Assembly (NCBI RefSeq): GCF_000819785.1
Contig: NZ_CDBK01000065.1
Span: forward strand, 1-44,614
Source: Aeromonas caviae
GTDB taxonomy: Bacteria; Pseudomonadota; Gammaproteobacteria; Enterobacterales; Aeromonadaceae
Direction of reading: 5' to 3'
DNA length: 44,614 nucleotides
Shown: positions 1-7,876 of the stretch, in pieces
Numbering within the stretch: the stretch's first letter is position 1
Layout: each line of letters begins with the position of its first letter
Translations under genes and position numbers: made by a program
The notes under the pieces: generated by a model
The model's database searches: none
What the model was told of the DNA's origin: nothing
The model's input: the letters and a program-made list of their open reading frames with translations, nothing else

Positions 1-596
1 CCGGTGGGGGCGGGCGTGCTGGCCGGGGCAGGCAGGGGCACCCGCCAGGCCAGCCAGCCGAGGGCCAGCAGCACCGGCAGGCCCCAGAGCGCCAGCGCCC
101 GAGACCAGTCCAGATACTCGGCAAGGCGCGGGGTGAGCACGGCCCCGAGCGCCCCGCCCCCCATCATGCAGGCGGAGAAGATCCCCATCACCAGAGGCAC
201 CTTTTGGGCGAACCCCTCCTTGATAAGGCCGGGCAGCACCCCCTGCACCAGGGCCGAGCCCAGCCCGCACAGGGCGGCGCTGGCGATGAGCAGGGTGCCG
301 CTCGCCAGATCGACGCGCAGGGCGCTGCCAAGGGCGAGCAACAGCAGGGCCGTCCCGAGCAGGGGGCGCGGGCCCGTGCGACCCAGGAGCGCCGGGGTGA
401 GCAGCACGCCGACCCCGATAAGCCAGAGGGGCAGCAGGGTGACCCAGGCCAGGGTATCTACCCCGAGGGCCAGCCTTGCGTCGATGCGAGGGGCCAGGGG
501 GCCGATGGCGGTGAGGAAGGGGCGCAGGTTGAGGGCGATGAGGATCACCAGCACCAGCAAGGCGCCGCTGCCCGGGGGGAGAAGGCGCTTATGCAT
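1..596 (-). CDS. MFS transporter, CynX/NimT type (N-terminal part, cut by window edge)
   Basis: Inner-membrane transporter of the major facilitator superfamily. About 198 codons are visible, beginning MHKRLLPPGSGALLVLVILI and giving at least five hydrophobic segments. The first helix ends in LNLRPFLTAIGPLAP, a conserved N-terminal feature of the CynX/NimT (cyanate / 2-nitroimidazole transporter) subfamily. The ATG lies inside the end of the upstream deaminase gene (8-base overlap), so the two are almost certainly translated together. Pairing with a base deaminase and a divergent LysR gene suggests it carries the deaminase substrate or product, or a toxic analogue; this is inference. The C-terminal half is outside the window, so transporter class is good but substrate is unknown. 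Confidence 0.82.
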   Translation of the reverse strand, partial: MHKRLLPPGSGALLVLVILIALNLRPFLTAIGPLAPRIDARLALGVDTLAWVTLLPLWLIGVGVLLTPALLGRTGPRPLLGTALLLLALGSALRVDLASGTLLIASAALCGLGSALVQGVLPGLIKEGFAQKVPLVMGIFSACMMGGGALGAVLTPRLAEYLDWSRALALWGLPVLLALGWLAWRVPLPAPASTPAPT

Positions 597-1092
597 GGGG
601 CAGGGGACCGTAGAGGGTTTCGGCCGCGATGGGGCTCGCCAGCTTGATGAGGGGCAGGGGCGGCGGACTCAGCGGCAGTCGCAGCGCCGCGTAGGCCGCG
701 CGGCTGTCAAAGCCGAAGGGGGCGGCATCGTCGTTGTCAAAGGCGTAGTAGACCGCCTGGATGCCGTTCATCACCAGGGCCGACAGGCACATGGGACAGG
801 GGTGCCCGCTGGCATAGACGATGGCCCCGGCCAGCGGCCCCTGGCGACTCCCTTCCCGCAGCGCTTCCAGCTCCGCGTGGCGGGTGGGGTCCCCCGCCTC
901 CAGCATGCGGTTGACGGCGCTCGCCACCAGCCGGTTCTCCTTCACCAGCAGGGCGGCGAAGGGGCGCCCCCCTTGCTGGCGATGGGTCAGGGCCAGGTGC
1001 AGGGCCTGCTCCAGCCACTCCTGATGGCTGGGGGCCGAGACGGCGGTGAGGGAGTTGAGGAGGCGGGCACCGGACTGGGAAGGGGGTGGCAT
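589..1092 (-). CDS. CMP/dCMP-type zinc deaminase (nucleoside/guanine deaminase-like)
   Basis: Cytosolic zinc-dependent deaminase of the cytidine deaminase-like fold. The zinc site is plain: H72-A-E74 (ligand and catalytic Glu) and PCPMC with C99 and C102 as the other ligands. Length (167 aa) and the GRPFAALLV start of the core fit the TadA/GuaD branch, which acts on bases or tRNA; it is not TadA by context. I chose the ATG at 1092 because an AGGA lies 7 bases upstream; an ATG at 1098 is also open but sits too close to that site. Its 3' end overlaps the transporter gene, and a LysR gene is divergent, so the three form a small regulated catabolic or detoxification unit. Substrate is not determinable from sequence. 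Confidence 0.85.
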   Translation of the reverse strand: MPPPSQSGARLLNSLTAVSAPSHQEWLEQALHLALTHRQQGGRPFAALLVKENRLVASAVNRMLEAGDPTRHAELEALREGSRQGPLAGAIVYASGHPCPMCLSALVMNGIQAVYYAFDNDDAAPFGFDSRAAYAALRLPLSPPPLPLIKLASPIAAETLYGPLPHA

Positions 1093-1142
1093 GGTCATAT
1101 CCTGGCAAAAAGGGGGAGGACAGCAGCCTAGAGGGTCGCCGC

Positions 1143-1163
1143 ATCATTTGGAAATTAAATGAT
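1143..1163. promoter_or_regulatory. Palindromic operator between deaminase and LysR genes
   Basis: A perfect inverted repeat, ATCATTT-N7-AAATGAT, lies in the 109-base gap between divergent genes. It is AT-rich in a GC-rich neighbourhood, and interrupted dyads with AT-rich arms are typical LysR-type binding sites. A second, looser dyad TGGAA-N18-TTCCA (1149-1176) overlaps it. Likely the site through which the LysR protein controls itself and the deaminase/transporter pair. Confidence 0.5.
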
Positions 1164-1201
1164 AAAATGACTTCCAGTGGTTTTATAAATGGAGATTGCC
1201 C

Positions 1202-2056
1202 ATGGAGCGCCCCCTGCTGGACCCCCAATTGCTGCAGAGCTTCGTCGCCATCGTCGAAACCGGCAGCTTTACCCGCGCCGCCGAGCGTATCCACCTCACC
1301 CAGTCCACCCTGAGCCAGCAGATGCGCCGCCTGGAGCAGCAGCTGGGTTGCACCCTGCTCGACCGATCCGGTCGCCAGGTGGTGACCACGGCCCAGGGGG
1401 AGACCCTGCTCGGGCTGGCGCGCCGCATCCTGGGGCTGCTGGCCCGGGCGGGGGAGCGGGTGAGCGAGGCGAGCCACCCACTGCGCCTCGGGGTGCCGGA
1501 GGATTTTGCCGCGGGGGCCATGACCCCGGTGCTGGCCGCCTTCGCCCGCGCGCACCCGCAGGTGCGGCTGGAGGTGCAAAGCGATCTCAGCCATGCCCTG
1601 TGGCAGGCGTTCGAAGGGGGAGAGCTGGATCTGGCCCTCATCAAGCAGGGGCGCGGCCAGGGAGAGCCCATCGCCCGCTGGCGCGAGCCCCTGGCCTGGG
1701 TTGACAGCCGGGAGTGGCCCGCCGCCGGGCGCGACCCCCTGCCTCTGGTGGTGTTTCCAAGCGAGGGGCTCTACCGGCGCCAGATGACCGACGCCCTGGA
1801 TGCCGAGGGGATCCCCTGGCGCATCGCCTACGTGAGCGGCAGTCTCGCCAGCCTGCAAGGGGCGGTGAGCGCGGGGATCGGGGTCAGTCTGCTGCCGGCG
1901 CGCCTGCTGCAACCGGATCAGGTGGTGCTGGCTCACTGGCCTGCGGTGCGCTCGGTGGAGCTGGCCCTGCACCAGGGGCCGGGCACGAGCGAGCCCCTCG
2001 CCCGGCTGGGGGAGGCGCTGATCGCGCTCTGTGACGAGGTGATGGGGCCGAGGTAG
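1202..2056 (+). CDS. LysR-family transcriptional regulator
   Basis: DNA-binding regulator, 284 aa. The N-terminal winged helix-turn-helix is clear: LLQSFVAIVETGSFTRAAER, then LTQSTLSQQMRRLEQQLG and the wing LLDRSGRQVVTTAQGETLL. The effector-binding domain follows from about residue 88 (LRLGVPEDFA) and ends with the usual GIGVSLLPARLL element. The start at ATG 1202 has GGAG 7 bases upstream; TTG 1196 would add only two residues. It is divergent from the deaminase/MFS pair with a palindrome between them, so it probably regulates that pair and itself. The ligand is unknown. Confidence 0.9.
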   Translation: MERPLLDPQLLQSFVAIVETGSFTRAAERIHLTQSTLSQQMRRLEQQLGCTLLDRSGRQVVTTAQGETLLGLARRILGLLARAGERVSEASHPLRLGVPEDFAAGAMTPVLAAFARAHPQVRLEVQSDLSHALWQAFEGGELDLALIKQGRGQGEPIARWREPLAWVDSREWPAAGRDPLPLVVFPSEGLYRRQMTDALDAEGIPWRIAYVSGSLASLQGAVSAGIGVSLLPARLLQPDQVVLAHWPAVRSVELALHQGPGTSEPLARLGEALIALCDEVMGPR

Positions 2057-2072
2057 CCCGGGCGGCCAGGGG

Positions 2073-2540
2073 TCAGGCCAGGGCCTGTTTCGGCACCACG
2101 GCGAGCCAGATTTCCACTTCGCCACTGCCGGTGGCGGCGTCAAAGCGGGCGCCGTAGCGCTCGAAATCCGGCTGCTGGGCAGATTGATAGTCCGATTGCG
2201 CGAGCCACGCCAGGGCTTGGCGCCAGGTGTGCGGCAGGGTCGCGACATGCCCCTGATGCAAGAAGATGGCGTAGGTCTGGGGGGCGATGCGCATGCGGCC
2301 AAGCCCGGGAGGCAGCACCTCCAGGGCGGCGACCTCCACCCCGCAGAGGTATTCGCAGTGGGTGTCGGTGGCGGCGCAGATGACGCCATAGGCGTGCTCA
2401 CCGAGTTGCCCCGGCAGGGGAAGCAGGGCGCTGAGGTCGCGCCACTGGCCGGCGAAGTCCCCCTGCTCGAAGGGGTGGTGACGGCGCAGCCCCCCGAGGA
2501 GCATGGCGCGGCCTTGTTCGATGCGAATGGGGGCTGACAT
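2073..2540 (-). CDS. GyrI-like / effector-binding domain protein
   Basis: Stand-alone small-molecule-binding domain of the GyrI/SbmC (AraC effector-binding) type, 155 aa, no DNA-binding domain and no signal peptide. Family features seen are the GQWRDLSALLPLPGQLGEH region, the strand around YGVICAATD, the YLCGVEVAAL segment and the final EIWLAVVPK strand. Family members bind cationic amphipathic drugs or, in E. coli SbmC, protect DNA gyrase from inhibitors. The start has a perfect AGGAGG 5 bases upstream. It follows ybaM by 20 bases, so they are likely co-transcribed. Function in this strain is inferred from the domain only. Confidence 0.8.
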   Translation of the reverse strand: MSAPIRIEQGRAMLLGGLRRHHPFEQGDFAGQWRDLSALLPLPGQLGEHAYGVICAATDTHCEYLCGVEVAALEVLPPGLGRMRIAPQTYAIFLHQGHVATLPHTWRQALAWLAQSDYQSAQQPDFERYGARFDAATGSGEVEIWLAVVPKQALA

Positions 2541-2560
2541 GGTGCCTCCTGCGGGGGCGC

Positions 2561-2716
2561 TCAGGCCTCCCGACCTTCCTCGAGCTTGCGCTCATAATCC
2601 CGGCGAACGATGGCGAGTGCCGCCAGGGCCAGCGCGGGGGCGATGTGGTTGGTTTCCAGCAGTTCAATCAGATCCACCGCGAGCTGGACCTCGGGGGGGG
2701 CATTTTCCAGGGACAT
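2561..2716 (-). CDS. ybaM: YbaM family small protein (DUF2496)
   Basis: A 51-residue protein starting [20 protein letters not shown] and ending KLEEGREA. It matches E. coli YbaM (MSLENAP..V.LAVDLI.LLE....) almost residue for residue through its first half, then A.AIV.RDYE.KL. It is predicted to be a short helical cytosolic protein with no known function. It lies between the thioesterase gene and the gyrI-like gene on the same strand, 20 bases before the latter. It is easy to miss because of its length, but the match to a named family makes it a confident call. Confidence 0.9.
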   Translation of the reverse strand: MSLENAPPEVQLAVDLIELLETNHIAPALALAALAIVRRDYERKLEEGREA

Positions 2717-2773
2717 CTTGGGTTCTCAAGGGCAAGGGTGGTCGCCATTATAGCGCCCGGCGGCGCGAAGACA

Positions 2774-2793
2774 CGCCCCGGCTGCCCGGGGCG
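2774..2793 (-). terminator. Hairpin after thioesterase gene
   Basis: Eight-base GC stem CGCCCCGG / CCGGGGCG with a 4-base loop just past the thioesterase stop codon. The following U-run on the minus strand is poor, so it may be a weak terminator or an mRNA-end stabiliser before ybaM. Confidence 0.4.
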
Positions 2794-2800
2794 GGACGGG

Positions 2801-3268
2801 TCACATGTGCTGGCGCATCTCCTTGTCCAGCTCCTCGCGCAGGGCCATCAGCTTTTTGGCGTACTGCTGCAACTGCAGATCGCTCTCGCTCACCGGCTGC
2901 CACTGGGGCACCGGAGTGGGTTTGCCATGCTCGTCCATGGCCACGAAGATGATGATGCAGTGGGTGGTCTTGCGCCGCTCCGGGTCGGTGGGATGGCGGC
3001 TGTAGACATCCACCGCCAGGTGCATGCTGGTGGTGCCGGTGTGGATCACCTTGGCGTGCACCTCCACCAGCTGGCCTATCTGGATGGGGCGCAAGAAGCG
3101 GATGCCCCCCACATAGACGGTGACGGCATAGCCGCCACACCAGCCGGCGGCGCAGGCGTAGCCGGCCTGGTCAATCCACTTCATCACCATGCCGCCATGG
3201 ACTTTGCCGCCAAAGTTGACGTCGGCGGGTTCGGCGAGAAATTGCAGGGTCAGTTCACGGGCGCTCAT
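2801..3268 (-). CDS. Acyl-CoA thioesterase, hotdog fold (YciA/ACOT type)
   Basis: Cytosolic acyl-CoA hydrolase, 155 aa. The N-terminal block N-F-G-G-K-V-H-G-G (residues about 18-26), followed by MVMKWIDQAGYACA, is the hotdog active-site loop and central helix of the YciA/acyl-CoA hydrolase family. Later strands (GGIRFLRPIQIGQLVEVHA) also fit. The C-terminus beyond about residue 130 is a basic/acidic helical tail. It would release free fatty acid and CoA from acyl-CoA, a housekeeping or fatty-acid-turnover role. A good Shine-Dalgarno (AAGGAA, 5 bases before ATG) supports the start. It stands upstream of ybaM on the same strand. Confidence 0.88.
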   Translation of the reverse strand: MSARELTLQFLAEPADVNFGGKVHGGMVMKWIDQAGYACAAGWCGGYAVTVYVGGIRFLRPIQIGQLVEVHAKVIHTGTTSMHLAVDVYSRHPTDPERRKTTHCIIIFVAMDEHGKPTPVPQWQPVSESDLQLQQYAKKLMALREELDKEMRQHM

Positions 3269-3440
3269 GGTACTTCCTTATGTCGAGGCAAGGGGGACTC
3301 CTTGGCTGTCCCCCGGGGACAATAACAGTGGGCGGGGCCGACACTGATCCAACCAGCGCCTCCTCTTGCCTGCGCCGTCATTCACCTTGAGTTCAGCGCA
3401 GGCGGCCCAGCATGACTCATCACGCGAGGGAGGAGGCCCC

Positions 3441-4091
3441 ATGAAACAGATGCTGGAGCAATTGATGGGAGCTGGCAAGGGCTGGCTCAACGACGGTGGT
3501 GACACGCGCAAGGCCCAGATGAAGGGCATGGCCCAGGGGGGATTGGCCGCCGGGGCCATGGCGCTGCTGCTTGGCAACAAGAAGATGCGCAAATATGGCA
3601 CCAAGGTGGCGGCGGTGGGGGGCGCGGCGGCTCTCGGGGGGCTGGCCTACAAGCTCTATCAGGACTGGCAGACCCAGCAGTCCACCCCGGCCCAGCCGAC
3701 CCAGCCCCTGGACACCCTGGAGGGCAAGGCCCTGGATGCCCGCGCCAATCTGCTGGTGCGTGCCATGGTGGCGGCGGCCCGGGCCGACGGCCACATCGAT
3801 GCCGCCGAGCGCCAGAAGATCCAGGAGTACCTGACCGAACAGGGGGAGCGGGATGCGGCCCGCTGGATTGACGCCGAGCTCTCCCGCCCCCTCGACCCCC
3901 ATGTCCTGGCGCGAGAAGTGACCGACATGGAGCTGGCGACCGAGGTCTACCTCGCCTCCCTGCTCACCATCGAGGTGGATCACTTCATGGAGCGCGGCTA
4001 TCTGGACGAGCTGGCGCGCGCCTTGAAGCTGGATGACAACCTCAAGGGGAGCATAGAGCGCCAGGTGGCCCAGCTGGGGGCGCCGGGCTGA
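3441..4091 (+). CDS. DUF533 / TerB-like inner-membrane-associated protein (YebE type)
   Basis: 216 aa. The N-terminal third holds two glycine/alanine-rich hydrophobic stretches (GGLAAGAMALLLGN at about 36-49 and the VAAVGGAAALGGLAYKLYQ region at about 57-75), so it is likely membrane-anchored. The rest is a TerB-like helical domain with the acidic motif ARADGHIDAAERQKI, followed by a second repeat ending in LTIEVDHFMERGYLDELA. This arrangement is that of E. coli YebE (DUF533), an envelope-stress-associated protein of unknown function. The start is fixed by GGAGG 6 bases upstream of ATG 3441; the frame is open farther upstream but without a ribosome site. Confidence 0.85.
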   Translation: MKQMLEQLMGAGKGWLNDGGDTRKAQMKGMAQGGLAAGAMALLLGNKKMRKYGTKVAAVGGAAALGGLAYKLYQDWQTQQSTPAQPTQPLDTLEGKALDARANLLVRAMVAAARADGHIDAAERQKIQEYLTEQGERDAARWIDAELSRPLDPHVLAREVTDMELATEVYLASLLTIEVDHFMERGYLDELARALKLDDNLKGSIERQVAQLGAPG

Positions 4092-4116
4092 GCCCGCATT
4101 GCCATCAGGATTGTCC

Positions 4117-4141
4117 ACAAGGCCCCGTCATGGGGCCTTGT
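4117..4141 (+). terminator. Hairpin after DUF533 gene
   Basis: Ten-base perfect stem ACAAGGCCCC / GGGGCCTTGT with a 5-base loop, 26 bases after the stop codon. The U-run is weak (TCGTTG), so it may be only a partial terminator. Confidence 0.55.
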
Positions 4142-4250
4142 CGTTGCCGGGGGCTGTTGATTGCCGTGACGAGCCGATAAGATGCGGGTTCCAAAGGGTG
4201 ACCGCCGAGCCTCTTTCCTCGCTGGCGACCCTCACTGCAAGGAGCATCAG

Positions 4251-4709
4251 GTGGACATTCGCAAGGCAACTGAACAGGATATCGACGCCATTCTGGCCCT
4301 GAACCGGCAGATAGGTCAGCTCCACTTCGAGCAGGTGCCCGAGGTGTTCTGCCCCCCGTCCCCGGAGGACAGGGCCTTCTTGCTCGGCGCCATAGCCGAC
4401 GAGGCGCGTCTTTTCTGCGTGGCGCTGGTGGCGGGGGAGGTGGCGGGCTTTCTCATCGCCCGCATCGACCTCAACGAGAGCGTCCCCTTTCTCAGCAAGC
4501 TGCCCGTCTGCCGCATCACGACCGTGGTGGTGGATGAGAGGCTGCGCTCCCGGGGCATCGGCCGGGCGCTGATCGCCCACGGGGACCAGTGGGGCAAGGC
4601 GCGGGGCGCAAGCCAGTTGCGCCTGGAGGTGATGGCTTTCAACGAGCGGGCCAGGGCCCTCTACGAGCGACTGGGCTTCAAGGCCCAGTCACAGACCATG
4701 GCCAGATAA
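4251..4709 (+). CDS. GNAT-family N-acetyltransferase
   Basis: Cytosolic acetyltransferase, 152 aa. It shows the GNAT fold: start VDIRKATEQDIDAILAL, beta-4 with VCRITTVVVDERLRSRG, the acetyl-CoA pyrophosphate loop R-S-R-G-I-G-R-A (motif A), and the closing LEVMAFNERARALYERLGF (motif B). I set the start at GTG 4251 because AAGGAG lies 6 bases upstream; an ATG at 4182 is open but has no ribosome site and adds a non-homologous leader. The acceptor substrate cannot be told. It converges on the MocR gene across a shared hairpin. Confidence 0.86.
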   Translation: MDIRKATEQDIDAILALNRQIGQLHFEQVPEVFCPPSPEDRAFLLGAIADEARLFCVALVAGEVAGFLIARIDLNESVPFLSKLPVCRITTVVVDERLRSRGIGRALIAHGDQWGKARGASQLRLEVMAFNERARALYERLGFKAQSQTMAR

Positions 4710-4724
4710 GGCGCACTCGCTTGC

Positions 4725-4750
4725 AAAAGGGCCCGTTACGGGCCCTTGTC
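4725..4750. terminator. Bidirectional terminator; holds the MocR stop codon in its loop
   Basis: Stem AAGGGCCCG / CGGGCCCTT (4727-4747) with a 3-base loop TTA, which is the reverse complement of the MocR gene's TAA stop. On the minus strand it is followed by TTTTGC, a usable U-run. On the plus strand it ends the GNAT gene. Confidence 0.7.
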
Positions 4751-6184
4751 GTGTGAGGCGTCAGGGGGGCTCTGCCAGGTTTCCCGTTGCCGGGCGATGA
4801 GGCCCGCCAGCCGGGTGAGGGCCGCGTCCAGCTGCGGGCTCCAGGGATGGGAGCTGTTGAGGCGCAGGCAGTGGTTGTGCTGGCCCTGGCTGGAGAAGAG
4901 GGCCCCGGGGGCGATGGAGACCCCCTGCTCGATGGCGCTGGCATAGAGCGCCCGGCCATCGAGGCGGGCGTCAAATTCGAGCCAGAGAAAGTAGCCACCA
5001 TCGGGGTTGGAGATACGCGCCTCGGGGAAGAGGCGCATCAGGGCTGCCCGCATCTGCTGCTGGCGCTGGGCCAGGGTGTGGCGCAGGCGGCGAAAGTGGG
5101 CGTCCACCCCGCCCTGGCGCAACATGTCGGCCAGCGCCAGCTGACTGGGCACATTGGTCGAGAGCGTCGACATCAGTTGCAGCCGCTGGATGCGCTCGGC
5201 GTGGCGCTTCGCCACCACCCAGCCGACCCGAAAGCCCGGCGCCAGACACTTGGTCCAGGAGCCGCACAGCAGGCTCTCTCCCCGCGCATCCCAATGGGTG
5301 ATGGGCCTTGGCCGCTCACGCCCGACATAGAGTTCCGCATAGACGTCATCCTCCACCAGGGGGACCAGGTTGCGGTTGAGCAGCCCCATCAGCGCCTGTT
5401 TGTGCTCATCGGGCATGGTGTGGCCGAGGGGGTGCTGCACATTGCCCATCAGCCAGCACGCCTTGACGGGGCGCTGGGCGAGGGCCTCCTCCAGCAGGGC
5501 GAGATCGATGCCCACCCCGGGGATCACCGGGATTTCCACCACCTTGAGCTTGAGCCGCTCGATGGCCTGCAGGGCGCCGTAGAAGGTGGGGGACTCCACC
5601 ACCACCCAGTCGCCGGGCTCGGTCAGCACCTGAAGACTGAGGGAAAGCGCCTCCATGGCCCCCGTGGTGATGATGATCTGCTGGGGATCCACCGCCATCC
5701 CCTCGCCGGCGTAGCGCCGGGCGATGGCGCGGCGCAGTGCCTCGTTGCCGGGGGGCAGATCTGCCACCGTGCTGAAGGGATCGAGGCGGCGCATGCAACT
5801 GCCGAGGGCTCGACCGAGTTGGGGGTGGGGGAAGAGGGTCGGGTCCGCCACCGCCATGCCAAGGGGCACCAGCTCCCGTGACTTGCTCGCCTGCAGCACC
5901 TCGAACACCAGATCGTTGATGTCCACCGAGCCGCTGTAGCGGGCCTGCTGGGGCTGGCTCTCCCGCCGGGCCGTGCTCGCGGCCTTGACGTAGTAGCCGG
6001 ACTGGGGCCGCGCCAGGATGAGGCCCCGGCTTTCGAGCAGCTGATAGGCCTGGAGCACCGTCATGGGGCTGAGGCCGTGGGTCTTGCAGCTCTGGCGGAT
6101 GGAGGGGATGCGCTCCCCCGGCTGCCAGAGGCCGCTCGTGATCTGCTGTTGCAGCTGGTCTGCCAACTGGCCGTAGCGGGACAT
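4736..6184 (-). CDS. MocR-type regulator: GntR wHTH fused to aminotransferase-like domain
   Basis: 482 aa. Residues 1-68 form a GntR winged helix-turn-helix (YGQLADQLQQQI, then PSIRQSCKTHGLSPMTVLQA and a wing at PQSGYYV). Residues about 90-470 are a fold-type I aminotransferase domain with the PLP signature intact: N248 in the VQHPLG loop, D280 in EDDVYAEL, and K312 in SWTKCLAPGFRVGW as the Schiff-base lysine. Such MocR/GabR proteins sense PLP or an amino-acid/PLP adduct. It is divergent from cydA with repeated half-sites between them, so autoregulation is likely and control of cydABX possible. Its own hairpin terminator overlaps the stop codon. Confidence 0.92.
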   Translation of the reverse strand: MSRYGQLADQLQQQITSGLWQPGERIPSIRQSCKTHGLSPMTVLQAYQLLESRGLILARPQSGYYVKAASTARRESQPQQARYSGSVDINDLVFEVLQASKSRELVPLGMAVADPTLFPHPQLGRALGSCMRRLDPFSTVADLPPGNEALRRAIARRYAGEGMAVDPQQIIITTGAMEALSLSLQVLTEPGDWVVVESPTFYGALQAIERLKLKVVEIPVIPGVGIDLALLEEALAQRPVKACWLMGNVQHPLGHTMPDEHKQALMGLLNRNLVPLVEDDVYAELYVGRERPRPITHWDARGESLLCGSWTKCLAPGFRVGWVVAKRHAERIQRLQLMSTLSTNVPSQLALADMLRQGGVDAHFRRLRHTLAQRQQQMRAALMRLFPEARISNPDGGYFLWLEFDARLDGRALYASAIEQGVSIAPGALFSSQGQHNHCLRLNSSHPWSPQLDAALTRLAGLIARQRETWQSPPDASHDKGP

Positions 6185-6196
6185 GGTGGGCCCAAA

Positions 6197-6240
6197 CTGT
6201 TATAGGTGTTTTTCACTATAACTGCATCTGTTATAGGTGT
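6197..6240. promoter_or_regulatory. Two direct repeats and one inverted half-site between mocR and cydA
   Basis: CTGTTATAGGTGT occurs at 6197-6209 and again, identical, at 6228-6240, exactly 31 bases (about three helical turns) apart. Between them CACTATAAC (6214-6222) is the reverse complement of a near-identical half-site (GTTATAGTG). Direct repeats with an inverted copy are what MocR/GabR dimers are known to recognise, so this is very probably the operator of the adjacent MocR gene. Confidence 0.65.
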
Positions 6241-6304
6241 CATGGACCATGGTGTACTTGGCGGGCGAAAACCTGTCCGTTAAATGCAACATAGAGAGTC
6301 ATGC

Positions 6305-7876
6305 ATGATAAGCCTGGATGATGTGGTCAGCCTCTCCCGAATACAGTTCGGGGCGACGGCGATGTTCCACTTTCTGTTTGTGCCCCTCACCCTGGGGCTG
6401 TCCTGGATCCTGGTGATCGCCGAGTCGGCCTACGTGATGACCGGCAAGGTGATCTACAAGGACATAACCCGCTTCTGGGGCAAGCTGTTTGGCATCAACT
6501 TCGTGATGGGGGTGACCACCGGGATCACCCTGGAGTTCCAGTTCGGGACCAACTGGGCCTATTACTCCCACTATGTCGGCGATATCTTCGGCACGCCGCT
6601 GGCGGTGGAGGGGCTGATGGCCTTCTTCCTCGAGTCCACATTGGTGGGCCTCTTCTTCTTCGGCTGGGACAAGCTCTCCCGCGGTCAGCATCTGCTGGTG
6701 ACCATGCTGGTGGCGCTCGGCTCCAACCTCTCCGCCCTCTGGATCCTCATCGCCAACGGCTGGATGCAAAACCCGGTCGGCGCCGAGTTCAACCCCATGA
6801 CCATGCGCATGGAGCTGGTGGATGTGGCCGCGGTCATCTTCAACCCGGTGGCCCAGGTCAAGTTCGTCCACACGGTGGCGGCGGGCTATGTGGCGGCCTC
6901 ACTGTTCGTGATGGGGGTGAGCAGCTGGTATCTGCTGCGCGGCATGGAGGTGCGCTTCGCCCTGCGATCCTTTGCCATCGCCTCGGGTTTTGGCCTCGCG
7001 GCCATCCTCTCTGTCATCGTGCTCGGGGACGAGTCGGGTTATCGCTCGGGGGAGGTGCAGAAGGTCAAGCTCGCCGCCATCGAGGCGGAGTGGGAGACGG
7101 AGCCCGCCCCGGCTTCTTTCACCCTGTTCGGCCTGCCGGATCAGCGTGCCGAGACCACCCACGCGGCCATCAAGATACCCTATCTGATGGGCATCATCGC
7201 CACCCGCTCCCTGGATGAGCAGGTGACGGGCCTCAAAGATCTGAAAGCGCAGCACGAGGCGCGCATTCGCAGCGGCATGCTGGCCCACGAGGCGCTCGAA
7301 GCGATGCGGGCAGATGGCAGCAACCAGGCGGCCCGCGCCACCTTCGAGCGCCACCGCGGCGATCTGGGCTACGGCCTCTTGCTCACCCCCTATGCCAAGG
7401 AGATTGGCAAGGCGGACGAGGGGGCCATCGCCAAGGCGGTGGAGGACTCCATCCCCCAGGTGGCGCCGCTGTTCTGGAGCTTTCGCCTGATGGTGGGCAT
7501 CGGCGTGGCGCTGCTGGCGCTCTTTGCCGCCGCCTTCCTGCAGCTGTGCCGGGGCAGGCTGGTGCAATCCCCGCGGCTGCTCAGGGCCCTGCTCTGGTCT
7601 ATTCCGCTGCCCTGGATTGCCATTGAGGCGGGCTGGTTCGTGGCGGAGTTCGGTCGCCAGCCCTGGACCATCAGCGACGTGCTGCCGGTGTCGGCCTCCG
7701 TCTCCCTGCTGCAACCGGGGCAGCTCTGGTTCAGCCTCATCGCCATCTTCTTCATCTACAGCAGCCTGCTGGTGGTGGAGTTGTTCTTGTTGCGTCATGT
7801 GATCCGCAAAGGGCCTGCCAGCCTGCAGACGGGTCGTTATCAAGGTGAAGTGTTGCAAAACGGGAGTCCTGCCTGA
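6305..7876 (+). CDS. cydA: Cytochrome bd-I-type ubiquinol oxidase subunit I
   Basis: Membrane subunit that oxidises ubiquinol and carries haems b558, b595 and d; with CydB it reduces O2 to water at high affinity. The 523-residue length matches E. coli CydA (522). The N-terminus [20 protein letters not shown] contains the haem ligand His (H22 here), the GRQPW signature is near residue 450, and the quinol loop has [23 protein letters not shown] with the conserved Lys and Glu; the loop is the long form. The start at ATG 6305 gives the family N-terminus and has AGAGAG upstream; ATG 6284 would add seven unrelated residues. It overlaps cydB by one base. Confidence 0.96.
   Translation: MISLDDVVSLSRIQFGATAMFHFLFVPLTLGLSWILVIAESAYVMTGKVIYKDITRFWGKLFGINFVMGVTTGITLEFQFGTNWAYYSHYVGDIFGTPLAVEGLMAFFLESTLVGLFFFGWDKLSRGQHLLVTMLVALGSNLSALWILIANGWMQNPVGAEFNPMTMRMELVDVAAVIFNPVAQVKFVHTVAAGYVAASLFVMGVSSWYLLRGMEVRFALRSFAIASGFGLAAILSVIVLGDESGYRSGEVQKVKLAAIEAEWETEPAPASFTLFGLPDQRAETTHAAIKIPYLMGIIATRSLDEQVTGLKDLKAQHEARIRSGMLAHEALEAMRADGSNQAARATFERHRGDLGYGLLLTPYAKEIGKADEGAIAKAVEDSIPQVAPLFWSFRLMVGIGVALLALFAAAFLQLCRGRLVQSPRLLRALLWSIPLPWIAIEAGWFVAEFGRQPWTISDVLPVSASVSLLQPGQLWFSLIAIFFIYSSLLVVELFLLRHVIRKGPASLQTGRYQGEVLQNGSPA

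Noticed and set aside
4..1131. Long plus-strand open frame of 375 codons
   Set aside because: Arg/Gly/Ala/Pro-rich, low-complexity shadow antisense to the MFS transporter and deaminase, both of which have clear family motifs.
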